Shown here piece after piece: positions 8,764 to 16,454 of a stretch of DNA of 64,000 nt. Origin of the DNA: Kitasatospora albolonga (lineage in GTDB: Bacteria; Actinomycetota; Actinomycetes; Streptomycetales; Streptomycetaceae); assembly GCA_002082585.1 (NCBI GenBank), contig CP020563.1, forward strand, positions 2,970,001-3,034,000. The letters are read 5' to 3'. Each line of letters begins with the position of its first letter. Positions within the stretch are counted from its first letter, which is position 1. The position numbers and the translations under genes are program-made. The notes beneath the pieces were generated by a model, which was given only the letters and a program-made list of their open reading frames with translations, was not told the origin of the DNA and did not search any database.

Positions 8764-10533
8764 GTGACGAGTACCGCACCCGAGACCCAGCGGGGCCAGG
8801 ACGCCGGGGACCCGCTCGGCGAAGAGCCGACCTCCTGGCAGCGGCGGTTGCGCCGTTTCGGCCATGTCCCCCGCCCGGAGACGCCGCTCCGCGACCGGCT
8901 GGACCCGCCGTACACCCGGCCGGGACGGCAGCTGTGGTCCGTCTTCGCGGTCCCGCCGCAGGTGGCCGACCGCCTGGTGCGGTGGTCGGGCTGGGGCGGT
9001 CCGCTCCTGGTGGCGCTGGTGGCGGGGGTGCTCCGCTTCTGGAAGCTGGACCAGCCGCGCGCGGTGATATTCGACGAGACGTACTACGCGAAGGACGCGT
9101 GGGCGCTGGTCAACCAGGGGTACGAGGGGTCGTGGCCCAAGGACGTCGACAAGCTGATCCTGAAGGACCCGTCCTCCGTGCCGATCCCGACCGACCCGGG
9201 GTATGTGGTGCACCCGCCGGTCGGCAAGTGGATCATCGGGTTCGGCGAGCAGATGTTCGGCTTCACGCCGTTCGGCTGGCGCTTCATGGTGGCGGTGCTC
9301 GGCACGCTCTCCGTCCTCATGCTCTGCCGGATCGGCCGACGGCTGTTCCGCTCGACGTTCCTGGGCTGCCTGGCGGGCCTGCTGCTCGCGGTGGACGGGC
9401 TGCACTTCGTGATGAGCCGGACCGCGCTGCTCGACCTGATCGTGATGTTCTTCGTGCTGGCCGCGTTCGGCTGCCTGGTGGCGGACCGGGACCATGCCCG
9501 CAGACGGCTGGCCGCCGCCCTCCCGGTGGACGAGGAGGGGGTGCTGCGCCCGGACGCCCGGATCGCGGAAACCTTGCGCCTGGGGTGGCGGCCGTGGCGG
9601 CTGGCGGCGGGCGTGATGCTGGGCCTGGCGTTCGCGACGAAGTGGAACGGCCTGTACGTGCTGGCCGCGTTCGGCCTGATGACGGTGTTGTGGGACGTGG
9701 GCGCGCGCCGCACGGCGGGCGCGACGAAGCCGTATCTGGCGGTGCTGCGCCGGGACCTGGTCCCCGCGTTCGTCTCCACGGTCCCGGTCGCGATCGTCAC
9801 GTACGTCGTGTCCTGGACCGGCTGGATCGTCACGGACAAGGGGTACTACCGCAACTGGGCGGCCACCGAGGGCAAGGACTCCTCCTGGAGCTGGCTGTTC
9901 CCGGACTGGCTGCGGAGCCTGTGGCACTACGAGACCCAGGTGTACGACTTCCACGTGGGCCTGACGTCCGGCCACACGTACGAGTCCAACCCCTGGAGCT
10001 GGCTGGTGCTCGGCCGCCCCGTCTCGTACTTCTACGAGGAGCAGACGGGCTGCCAGGAGTCGGCGACGGGCAAGTGCGCCGCCGAGGTCCTCGCCATCGG
10101 CACCCCGCTGCTGTGGTGGGCGGCGTGCTTCGCCCTCGCGTACGTGGTGTGGCGCTGGCTCTTCCGCCGCGACTGGCGGGCCGGTGCGATCGCCTGCGGT
10201 GTGGCGGCGGGCTGGGTGCCCTGGTTCTTCTACCAGGAGCGCACGATCTTCCTGTTCTACGCGGTGGTGTTCGTCCCGTTCCTCTGCCTGGCCGTGACGA
10301 TGATGCTGGGCGCGATCGTGGGCCCGGCGGCGGGCACGGGCGCCCGCGCCGAACTGGGCCTGAACTCCGGCGACCCGACGGGCGAACGCCGCCGCACCCT
10401 GGGGGCGATCGCGGCGGGCGTCCTGGTGCTCCTGATCATCTGGAACTTCATCTACTTCTACCCCCTGTACACGGGGACCTCGATCCCGGAGGACCTGTGG
10501 CGGGACCGGATGTGGCTGGATACGTGGGTGTAG
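8764..10533 (+). CDS. pmt: Dolichyl/polyprenyl-phosphate-mannose protein O-mannosyltransferase
   Basis: 589 aa from the GTG at 8764. An integral membrane GT-C enzyme that transfers mannose from polyprenyl phosphate mannose to Ser/Thr of exported proteins. Seen: the loop motif VIFDETYYAKDAW with the catalytic-site Asp-Glu pair, HPPVGKWIIGFGEQMFG, GLHFVMSRTALLDLIVMFF and multiple hydrophobic helices, plus the C-terminal PMT_4TMC part (GWVPWFFYQERTIFLFYAVVFVPF). In S. coelicolor the orthologue is needed for glycosylation of the phiC31 receptor (established knowledge). A strong hairpin terminates the gene. It marks the left border of the accessory block. Confidence 0.95.
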   Translation: MTSTAPETQRGQDAGDPLGEEPTSWQRRLRRFGHVPRPETPLRDRLDPPYTRPGRQLWSVFAVPPQVADRLVRWSGWGGPLLVALVAGVLRFWKLDQPRAVIFDETYYAKDAWALVNQGYEGSWPKDVDKLILKDPSSVPIPTDPGYVVHPPVGKWIIGFGEQMFGFTPFGWRFMVAVLGTLSVLMLCRIGRRLFRSTFLGCLAGLLLAVDGLHFVMSRTALLDLIVMFFVLAAFGCLVADRDHARRRLAAALPVDEEGVLRPDARIAETLRLGWRPWRLAAGVMLGLAFATKWNGLYVLAAFGLMTVLWDVGARRTAGATKPYLAVLRRDLVPAFVSTVPVAIVTYVVSWTGWIVTDKGYYRNWAATEGKDSSWSWLFPDWLRSLWHYETQVYDFHVGLTSGHTYESNPWSWLVLGRPVSYFYEEQTGCQESATGKCAAEVLAIGTPLLWWAACFALAYVVWRWLFRRDWRAGAIACGVAAGWVPWFFYQERTIFLFYAVVFVPFLCLAVTMMLGAIVGPAAGTGARAELGLNSGDPTGERRRTLGAIAAGVLVLLIIWNFIYFYPLYTGTSIPEDLWRDRMWLDTWV

Positions 10534-10560
10534 CCGTGGTCGTTGGTGGTGGCTGCTGGT

Positions 10561-10592
10561 CGTCGTGGGCCGTCGTTCCACGGCCCACGACG
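10561..10592. terminator. Perfect 13-bp stem hairpin downstream of pmt
   Basis: CGTCGTGGGCCGT at 10561-10573 pairs exactly with ACGGCCCACGACG at 10580-10592 around a 6-nt loop, 27 bp after the pmt stop. There is no U-tract, as is usual for streptomycete terminators. Confidence 0.75.
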
Positions 10593-10821
10593 GCCCACCA
10601 GAATCACTCGTGCAGGTTCGCCCGAACCGCTGCCGGGTCGGAGGCTTCCTCTAGCCCGTTCCGCTACTTACCTTGGACGCCCAGCGCCAAAGCGCGCGGT
10701 CCCACCGACGGCCCCTGCTTCAGCCCTAAACGCCACCCCAGAGGCGTGATGTGGTGGCAAAATACGGCTACGACGACGTCATCACAACCGTGTGCCCGAG
10801 CCACCCCCGAGGGGATCCAAA

Positions 10822-12126
10822 TTGCCTGAAGTGTTTGGCCACCTCCCGCAACCGAGAATTCTAATTCACGGCTTCACGCAAGACGAGGAAATAGTCCAGC
10901 ACATCAGAAAAATCGTCCCTACCGTTCGACTGGCCACCAGTGTCGACATCGGAGATATCCGACAAGAAGAGTGGGATGCCGTTGTAACTAAGGGAGGGGA
11001 AATTTCCCTTCTTAGCCATCTCAACGTATTCCGAGTAGGCGGTAGCTACATCGGAAAGGCAGGTGCGGGAACTTCAACCGTCTGGGTAAACGCGAACTGG
11101 ACAACTAACGCAACCCACTTCGTCTTGCCAGATGATTGCCCAGCAGAAGTTCGATCTCTTAGCCGAAACGACTTGCTGCCGAAGGTCCAGAAGCGGTCTA
11201 TCAATGAACACTGGTCCTTCATTTCGGCGCAAAATAGGGTTGACACAAATCACGATAGACATCCCGCCGTAACCCCCTTCCTTACGGATGCAGCCGATAA
11301 GGTTCTCGCTGGCAAAATATCGAGGACAGAGTCAGAAACATGGTGGCTCCCCGATGTGGGGTGCGATCTAACTAAGTGGATCTCTGCGGCTCTCCAAAGC
11401 TGGAGCACGCTGCACCCAGACCGGTTTCCCCTCGCAGAGGAATGGCGGGAGCGGGAGCCGTGGATGAGCCCAGAGGAGAAGGCGATCAGCGGTCGCCTAG
11501 AGAAAGTGGAAACCGAACTCACCGAGACAATTGCGAAACTTGAAAGCGAGAAAGTAGCCCTTAGGGGCAAGCTAAAAGAAAAGGCGACGGAAATCGATTC
11601 CACAGTCAGAAAACTAATCACCACCAATGGTGACGAACTAGTTGAGCAGGTGGAACAGTCTCTCCGGGAGCTCGGATTCCTGGTCAAGAATTCCGACAAG
11701 GAATTTTCGTCTCCAGGAGACCGCCGGGAGGACCTTAGGGTCTCCGATCCAGACATCCCAGAATGGATCGCGATTACAGAAGTGCGCGGGTATTCACGCG
11801 GAGCACAACTTAACGACTTGCTTCGCCTGAGCAGATTTGCAAATAGATACCTCAAAGAGACAGGCAAAGAACCGTCATCGATTTGGTACATCGTGAACCA
11901 GGAGTTGGCGAAAGACCCCGACACTCGGCAATCCCCATTGGCATCCAATAAGGACGAGGTGGAGACTTTCGCAGACTCTGGAGGGCTGGTGATCGACACA
12001 AGGTGTATTTTTAGGACGCTGATGATGACGCGGGAAGGCTCTCTCGACAAAAGGGAGGCTCGGAGGCACATCAGGGAATCATCTGGATACTTCCGGGTAC
12101 AGGACATTCCTGGACAAAACTCGTAG
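10822..12126 (+). CDS. Low-GC protein with coiled coil and restriction-endonuclease-like C-terminus
   Basis: 434 aa from a TTG at 10822, placed 8 nt after GAGGGG; GTG starts at 10792 or 10831 are alternatives. Base composition is far lower in G+C than any neighbour, with A/T-ending codons, indicating recent acquisition. N-terminal ~130 residues: alpha/beta domain beginning ILIHGFTQDEEIVQHI. Residues ~225-270: a charged coiled coil (RLEKVETELTETIAKLESEK). C-terminal ~140 residues: REDLRVSDPDIPEWIAITEVRGYSRG, which resembles the D...E-x-K core of PD-(D/E)XK nucleases with Lys replaced by Arg, followed by helices and LVIDTRCIFRTL. An anti-phage or DNA-transaction role is plausible but unproven. 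Confidence 0.7.
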   Translation: MPEVFGHLPQPRILIHGFTQDEEIVQHIRKIVPTVRLATSVDIGDIRQEEWDAVVTKGGEISLLSHLNVFRVGGSYIGKAGAGTSTVWVNANWTTNATHFVLPDDCPAEVRSLSRNDLLPKVQKRSINEHWSFISAQNRVDTNHDRHPAVTPFLTDAADKVLAGKISRTESETWWLPDVGCDLTKWISAALQSWSTLHPDRFPLAEEWREREPWMSPEEKAISGRLEKVETELTETIAKLESEKVALRGKLKEKATEIDSTVRKLITTNGDELVEQVEQSLRELGFLVKNSDKEFSSPGDRREDLRVSDPDIPEWIAITEVRGYSRGAQLNDLLRLSRFANRYLKETGKEPSSIWYIVNQELAKDPDTRQSPLASNKDEVETFADSGGLVIDTRCIFRTLMMTREGSLDKREARRHIRESSGYFRVQDIPGQNS

Positions 12127-12314
12127 GCGGATGAATATGACCCGGATTAGCGAACTCACCGCTCGCGGGCTGAGCACAAGGTAAGCCGTTGGCGATAAAT
12201 ACCAATCCCGTGGGTAGCCATCAGCCCGCACTCAGCGCCCCGAATTCCTCACGCCGGGAGGGCCGGATCTGACCAAAGTCACATGTTGAGCAAGCACGAA
12301 AGCGAGAGACGCGC

Positions 12315-13166
12315 ATGACTGATTCATCAGTGCAGCCGTCCCGCTACGCTGGCGACCATCAGCCGACGTTCCGGAGGTGTGCGCCGAGGATGGAGCCCAA
12401 GACGCAGAGGGTCTACAAGACGATCCGGTCCTGGATCGAGTCGGGCAGGTACGCGCCTGGCGACAAGCTACCGTCAGAACGCACGCTGAGTTCCGAGCTG
12501 GACATTGGCCGCACAGCCCTGAGGCAGGTACTGGCACGGCTCGCGAACGAACGGTTCATCAAGGAGCACGACCGAAGCGCCTACCACGTGTCTGGCGGCA
12601 CCGGCGTACCGACGCCGAGCGGCCTACCGGCGTGGCAGATCCACGGCAGTCGCCGCATCTACGACAACCGATGGGTCAATCTCGATCTGGTCGACGTCGA
12701 ACCACCCGGCGTCGAGCGCTTCGAACACCACGTCGTGCGGCTTCACCACGTCGCAATCACCGCTGTGGTCGACGACCAGAACCGCGTACTCATGCTCTGG
12801 CGCTATCGCTTCGTACCGCAGCAGTGGGGCTGGGAACTTCCCGGCGGAATCGTGGACGCCGACGAGGACCCGGCTGCCACAGCCGTACGTGAAACGGAGG
12901 AAGAGACCGGTTGGCGCCCGGCCAAGGTCGAGCACGTGGTTACCTACCAGCCCATGATCGGCATGGTCGATTCGCCGCACGAGATCTTCGTGGCGAGGGG
13001 CGCCACTCACGTCGGAGAACCCACCGACGCCGAGGAAGCCGGGCACGTCGCATGGGTTCCGTTGGACGAGATCCCCGGCCTGATGAGCGAGGGCAAGCTG
13101 ATGGGGTCCGGAACGATCGTCGCCCTCCTCCACCTCCTCTCCTCGCGGCCTACAGCCGCCCGGTAA
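12315..13166 (+). CDS. GntR-type winged helix fused to a NUDIX hydrolase domain
   Basis: 283 aa from the ATG at 12315; an ATG at 12390 with an upstream GGAGG is also good. Residues ~30-95 form a GntR winged helix (VYKTIRSWIESGRYAPGDKLPSERTLSSELDIGRTALRQ has the family pattern, quoted in two parts here: VYKTIRSWIESGRYAPG and DKLPSERTLSSEL). Residues ~105-275 are a NUDIX domain with the box GIVDADEDPAATAVRETEEE-TGW, i.e. G-x5-E-x7-RE-x-x-EE-x-G-W with all acidic metal ligands present. Such fusions usually sense a nucleotide-linked metabolite and control neighbouring genes. It lies just before the biosynthetic-looking operon and converges with the XRE-TPR gene, their ends overlapping by 17 bp. 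Confidence 0.85.
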   Translation: MTDSSVQPSRYAGDHQPTFRRCAPRMEPKTQRVYKTIRSWIESGRYAPGDKLPSERTLSSELDIGRTALRQVLARLANERFIKEHDRSAYHVSGGTGVPTPSGLPAWQIHGSRRIYDNRWVNLDLVDVEPPGVERFEHHVVRLHHVAITAVVDDQNRVLMLWRYRFVPQQWGWELPGGIVDADEDPAATAVRETEEETGWRPAKVEHVVTYQPMIGMVDSPHEIFVARGATHVGEPTDAEEAGHVAWVPLDEIPGLMSEGKLMGSGTIVALLHLLSSRPTAAR

Positions 13167-14283
13167 GCAGCTCCACCCGCTGGCGATACCGCACGGACCC
13201 CGTGCGGTTCGCCGCCAGCCTTGCCCTTTGAAGGTGGCTTCGGGCTTGATCCAACTCGCCTCGCGCAAGGTGGGCCTGCGTGAGATCGCAGTGCACTCCC
13301 GCGCTGGCACGCACGAACGATGGGTCGGCACTGTTCAGCGACGTGTACAGCTCGTCCATAGCTGACTCGTCACCGAGCTTGGCCAGTACGTTTCCCCGCC
13401 AGCGCGTGAGGTGACCGGTGTTGAGGAAGATACTCAACATGTCCGGGTCACGCACCTCTCCGTCGTCCGGCAGCAGGGCTTCCGCGCGCTCCAACGCTGC
13501 ACGTGCCTCCGACGCCATGTCCACGCCGACAGCGGCGCACAGCTCCGCCTCAGCGGCAGCAAGCCAAGCACGAAGTCGCGGTGACTGGCGCTCAGCCTGT
13601 GTGCGCTGCGCGTCCCGTACCAACTCGACCGCGAGCAGCGGGCGGCCGGCATCGGCCAAGACGTAAGCCTGCTCACCCATCGCGTGAGCCAGGTACGGCG
13701 GGGACTCAGCGTCCTGCGCTGCCTTCTTCGCCAGCTCGTACCGCCGCCACGCTCGCTCCACGGCACCGGCGTCCAGAGCCTGCCAGGCGGCGAGGGTGGA
13801 AGCTCCGGCAAGCGCAATCGCGATAGGTCGCCTGGTGCCTGGAAGGACAGCGAAGGTCAACGCGTCCTCCATCGCCGCCAGGTGCCCGTTCATCTGGTCG
13901 ACCAGCCCGGCCGCTCCCATCTGCCGGTCCATCGTGCGCAACAACTCGGTCTGATCGAGAAACGATCCGACCATGGACTCGCTGAGGCTGCTCGCTGAAT
14001 CGATCCGGCTGAGAAGCTCCTCGTAACCACCGGCCGCAGGGCGAACCTCCCGCACACTGCCCCGAAGTTCAGCGTCCGTGATGCCCAGTAGCGGCCGGAG
14101 GAGCGCCGCGTACCGGTCCGTAATGGTGCGGCGACCGTTCTCCCACTCCGAGATGTAGACCTTGAGACTCGCTGGCGAAGCGATGTCGAGAAGGCGCTGT
14201 TCCGCGAATCGCTGCATCTCGTGGATGAGCTTCTCCTGGGACCATCCCCGCGCTCTCCTGGCCGCCCTTAACCCTGTCGCCAC
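13150..14283 (-). CDS. XRE-family regulator with TPR-like C-terminal domain
   Basis: 377 aa, GTG at 14281-14283. The N-terminal helix-turn-helix (LRAARRARGWSQEKLIHEM ... KVYISEWENGRRTITDRYAALL) is followed by about 280 residues of helical repeats of TPR type (AWRRYELAKKAAQDAE, AERQSPRLRAWLAAAEAEL, LTQAHLARGELDQARSHLQ). This is the architecture of peptide- or ligand-sensing actinobacterial regulators. It is divergent from the operon headed by the proline-rich micro-ORF, with a 228-bp shared control region, so it is the obvious candidate regulator of that operon. Confidence 0.85.
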   Translation of the reverse strand: MATGLRAARRARGWSQEKLIHEMQRFAEQRLLDIASPASLKVYISEWENGRRTITDRYAALLRPLLGITDAELRGSVREVRPAAGGYEELLSRIDSASSLSESMVGSFLDQTELLRTMDRQMGAAGLVDQMNGHLAAMEDALTFAVLPGTRRPIAIALAGASTLAAWQALDAGAVERAWRRYELAKKAAQDAESPPYLAHAMGEQAYVLADAGRPLLAVELVRDAQRTQAERQSPRLRAWLAAAEAELCAAVGVDMASEARAALERAEALLPDDGEVRDPDMLSIFLNTGHLTRWRGNVLAKLGDESAMDELYTSLNSADPSFVRASAGVHCDLTQAHLARGELDQARSHLQRARLAANRTGSVRYRQRVELLTGRL

Positions 14284-14314
14284 GCCGCCTCCCTTAAAAC
14301 CGCAGGTGAGAGCT

Positions 14315-14331
14315 GGTTAACCCCATTGACA
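14315..14331. promoter_or_regulatory. GGTTAACC palindrome next to a TTGACA -35-like hexamer
   Basis: In the divergent region between the XRE-TPR gene and the micro-ORF, GGTTAACC (14315-14322) lies directly before TTGACA (14326-14331), which is oriented towards the operon. No convincing -10 hexamer was found at standard spacing. Candidate operator/promoter pair. Confidence 0.35.
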
Positions 14332-14511
14332 CTAACCCGAGTTGGCTACCGAGACACCTGTCTTCAGCCGTTCTCTGGAGGCGCACGCGTTCCTGTCGGG
14401 CCTGCATCTGGGTTGCGGGCCCGGCTTCTTTCCGTTCTGTGAGTGCACGGACAGCCGCCTGCGTCGTGGCCACTACCCGTGGTCGTGCCTTGATCGAAGG
14501 AGTGTTCCGAG

Positions 14512-14592
14512 ATGCCTCAACCGCCCTCTCCACCGCTGCCTCTCCCGCCAAACCCGCTTCCCACGCCGCCCCCGCCCGGTGGCGGCCAGTAG
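14512..14592 (+). CDS. 26-aa proline-rich micro-ORF, possible peptide precursor
   Basis: ATG at 14512, with AAGGAG 9 nt upstream, the best ribosome site in this region; TAG at 14590-14592. The product starts MPQPPSPPLPLPP, continues NPL and ends PTPPPPGGGQ: 15 of 26 residues are proline, with one Ser, one Thr and one Asn as possible modification sites and no Cys. It is the first reading frame after the divergent promoter and lies 90 bp before the next gene of a fully coupled operon that encodes a kinase-like protein, a glycosyltransferase and an amide ligase. GC at third positions is somewhat lower than in neighbours. It could be a RiPP-type substrate, or a translated leader (Pro stretches stall ribosomes) controlling the operon. 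Confidence 0.5.
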   Translation: MPQPPSPPLPLPPNPLPTPPPPGGGQ

Positions 14593-14666
14593 GAGCCTGG
14601 AGCTCCTGGCCTCGGTCGTGCGCCCTGCTCGCAGTCGGTGCCCGGCCTTCCCTCACATGCGGGCAC
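14591..14666 (+). promoter_or_regulatory. Two small hairpins between micro-ORF and operon body
   Basis: AGGAGC/GCTCCT (14591-14596 with 14602-14607) starts within the micro-ORF stop codon, and GTGCCCG/CGGGCAC (14638-14644 with 14660-14666) lies just before the GTG of the next gene. They could form an attenuator coupled to translation of the proline-rich ORF. Both are short, so this is tentative. Confidence 0.3.
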
Positions 14667-14682
14667 CGACAAGGAGAAGAAC

Positions 14683-15519
14683 GTGCAGGGAAACATGGTG
14701 CTCAACCCCGACGAGCTGGGGCAGGACCCTGCGGTCGGCATGGACTTGGCCCACGCGCTGGGCGTGCGTCACCTGGAGATCCGTACCGCCTACAACTCCA
14801 ACGCGCTCACCCTGGACGATGCACGGCTTCGGGAGATCCGGCATCTGGCCGACGAGCGGGGCTTGCGGGTCGCGGCGCTGGCATCCCCGTTGTGGAAATG
14901 GTGCCGCCCGGAGGCTGCCCCCGGCAAGGTCGACAGCTTCGGCTTTCCCACCCAGGTACCCACTGAGGACCGGGAGCGGTGGGTGCACCGCGCTCTGGTC
15001 GTGGCCGGCATCCTGGGCACCGACCGCGTCAGGGTGTTCTCACACCTGTCCGTGGGCGAGCAGACGGAGTCGTTCCTCGACGACCCGCTGCTTCCGTACG
15101 CCCTCAAAGCCGCCGAGCGGGCCGGAATACAGCTGCTGCTGGAGAACGAGCCCGTGTGCACGGTCGCCGAGCCAGCACCACTCCTCGACGTACTCCGGGA
15201 GCACACCGGACTGGGGCTCTGGCTCGACCTGGGAAATCTCTACGAGGTCGGCCACGGCACGGCCCAGGCCGTCGAAGAGCTCGCACCGTACGTCGAGTAC
15301 GTGCACGTCAAGGACTATCTGCCGCGGAACGACGGGATGAAGGCATTCGTGGCCGCAGGCGCGGGCGCAGTGCCGTACGGGGAATTGCTGCCCGTTCTGC
15401 ACCGGGTGCGGCCGGGGCTGCCGTACGCGCTGGAGACGCACGTGCGCCAGAGTCCGGGCGAGGCGTTGACGCGCGGCGCAGCGTTCCTGCGCCGAACGGT
15501 CCCGGGTGGGCTGGCGTGA
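14683..15519 (+). CDS. Sugar phosphate isomerase/epimerase-like TIM barrel
   Basis: 278 aa. GTG at 14683, chosen because AAGGAG lies about 8 nt upstream. The AP-endonuclease-2/xylose-isomerase-like fold is seen in GVRHLEIRTAYN (strand 1), ERGLRVAALASPLWKW, LLLENEP, LGLWLDLGNLYEVG and YVEYVHVKDYLP; the Glu, Asp-x-x-Asn/Glu and His-Val-Lys-Asp positions match metal ligands of this superfamily. Likely isomerises or epimerises a sugar or cyclitol. It overlaps the next gene by GTGA, the first of a chain of overlaps to 21065. Confidence 0.82.
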   Translation: MQGNMVLNPDELGQDPAVGMDLAHALGVRHLEIRTAYNSNALTLDDARLREIRHLADERGLRVAALASPLWKWCRPEAAPGKVDSFGFPTQVPTEDRERWVHRALVVAGILGTDRVRVFSHLSVGEQTESFLDDPLLPYALKAAERAGIQLLLENEPVCTVAEPAPLLDVLREHTGLGLWLDLGNLYEVGHGTAQAVEELAPYVEYVHVKDYLPRNDGMKAFVAAGAGAVPYGELLPVLHRVRPGLPYALETHVRQSPGEALTRGAAFLRRTVPGGLA

Positions 15520-16454
15520 AGCGGGTCCTGCTCATCGGCTCGGGGGAGGTCGGCACCAAGCACGCCAAGGCCCTGATGAGGGCGGACGGGCTGGAGCTGG
15601 TGGCGGTAGCTGATCCCGCTCCGGCCGTCGCTCCGCCGGCCGGGGTACCGCTGCTGGAGGGGTGGGACGGCGCGCTGAGCCGGTTCGGGCCGGACCTTGT
15701 CGTGGTGGCGACCCCGCCGGGCACTGCCCTGAACGCAGCGCGCACCGCCGCGCGGGGAGGGGCGACGGTGCTGGTGGAGAAGCCGGTCACGCTCGATCCC
15801 GCTCATCTGACCCCCGTAGCGGAAGACGCACGGATCTTCGTCGCCTTCCAGCCGCACTTCGCCCCTGGCATCGCCGAACTCCTCCGCCAGCGGCCGACCG
15901 TCCGCCGGGCGGAGGTGACCTTGGTGTGCCGCCGGGACCGGGCCTACTACCGAGGCTGGCGCACCCGGTACGCCACCGCCGGGGGAATCTTGCACCAGCA
16001 GGCCATCCACGGTCTGGCCCTCGCCCTGCGCCTCCTGCCCGCCACGGCCATCGCCTCCTGCACCACGACCGTGGACCGGGTGCGGAGGTGGGCCGAATCC
16101 GAGGACCGCATCACCACGATGACCACGTTCGCCGACGACACGGTCCTGACGGTGGATGCCCAGGTCGACAGCGACGAGGAGCGCCGCCACGAGGTCACGC
16201 TCCACCTCGACGACGGACAGCGCCTGCACATCCGAGGCCGCAACCTCGAAGCCGGGCTCGGTGACCCGTCGTCAGCGCCCGGCGACCTGGAGCTGAGGCA
16301 GGCCATGTACCGGGCCCTGCCCTCCGACGGCACCAGCCCCGCTCACCACCACTCGTCTCTGTTCCCTCTGTCCGAGCTCCGTCGCACCCTGGAGGTCATC
16401 GACCGTGTCTACCGCACTACACGCACCGTCTCAGAGGCCGGTACTGCCGCATGA
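15516..16454 (+). CDS. Gfo/Idh/MocA-family oxidoreductase
   Basis: 312 aa, GTG in the GTGA overlap. The N-terminal Rossmann motif is RVLLIGSGEVGTKHAKAL; VVATPPGTALNAARTAARGG and VLVEKPVTLDP carry the E-K-P signature lysine; GGILHQQAIHGLALAL fits the catalytic histidine region. NAD(P)-dependent oxidation or reduction of a sugar or inositol is expected. With the isomerase before it and the uronate-dehydrogenase-like gene at the operon end, it suggests synthesis of an unusual sugar acid or cyclitol. Confidence 0.85.
   Translation: MKRVLLIGSGEVGTKHAKALMRADGLELVAVADPAPAVAPPAGVPLLEGWDGALSRFGPDLVVVATPPGTALNAARTAARGGATVLVEKPVTLDPAHLTPVAEDARIFVAFQPHFAPGIAELLRQRPTVRRAEVTLVCRRDRAYYRGWRTRYATAGGILHQQAIHGLALALRLLPATAIASCTTTVDRVRRWAESEDRITTMTTFADDTVLTVDAQVDSDEERRHEVTLHLDDGQRLHIRGRNLEAGLGDPSSAPGDLELRQAMYRALPSDGTSPAHHHSSLFPLSELRRTLEVIDRVYRTTRTVSEAGTAA

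Noticed and set aside
10534..10821. tRNA gene or attachment site at the edge of the accessory block
   Set aside because: No cloverleaf with a TTCGA-type T-loop and no matching repeat near 21.1 kb was found.
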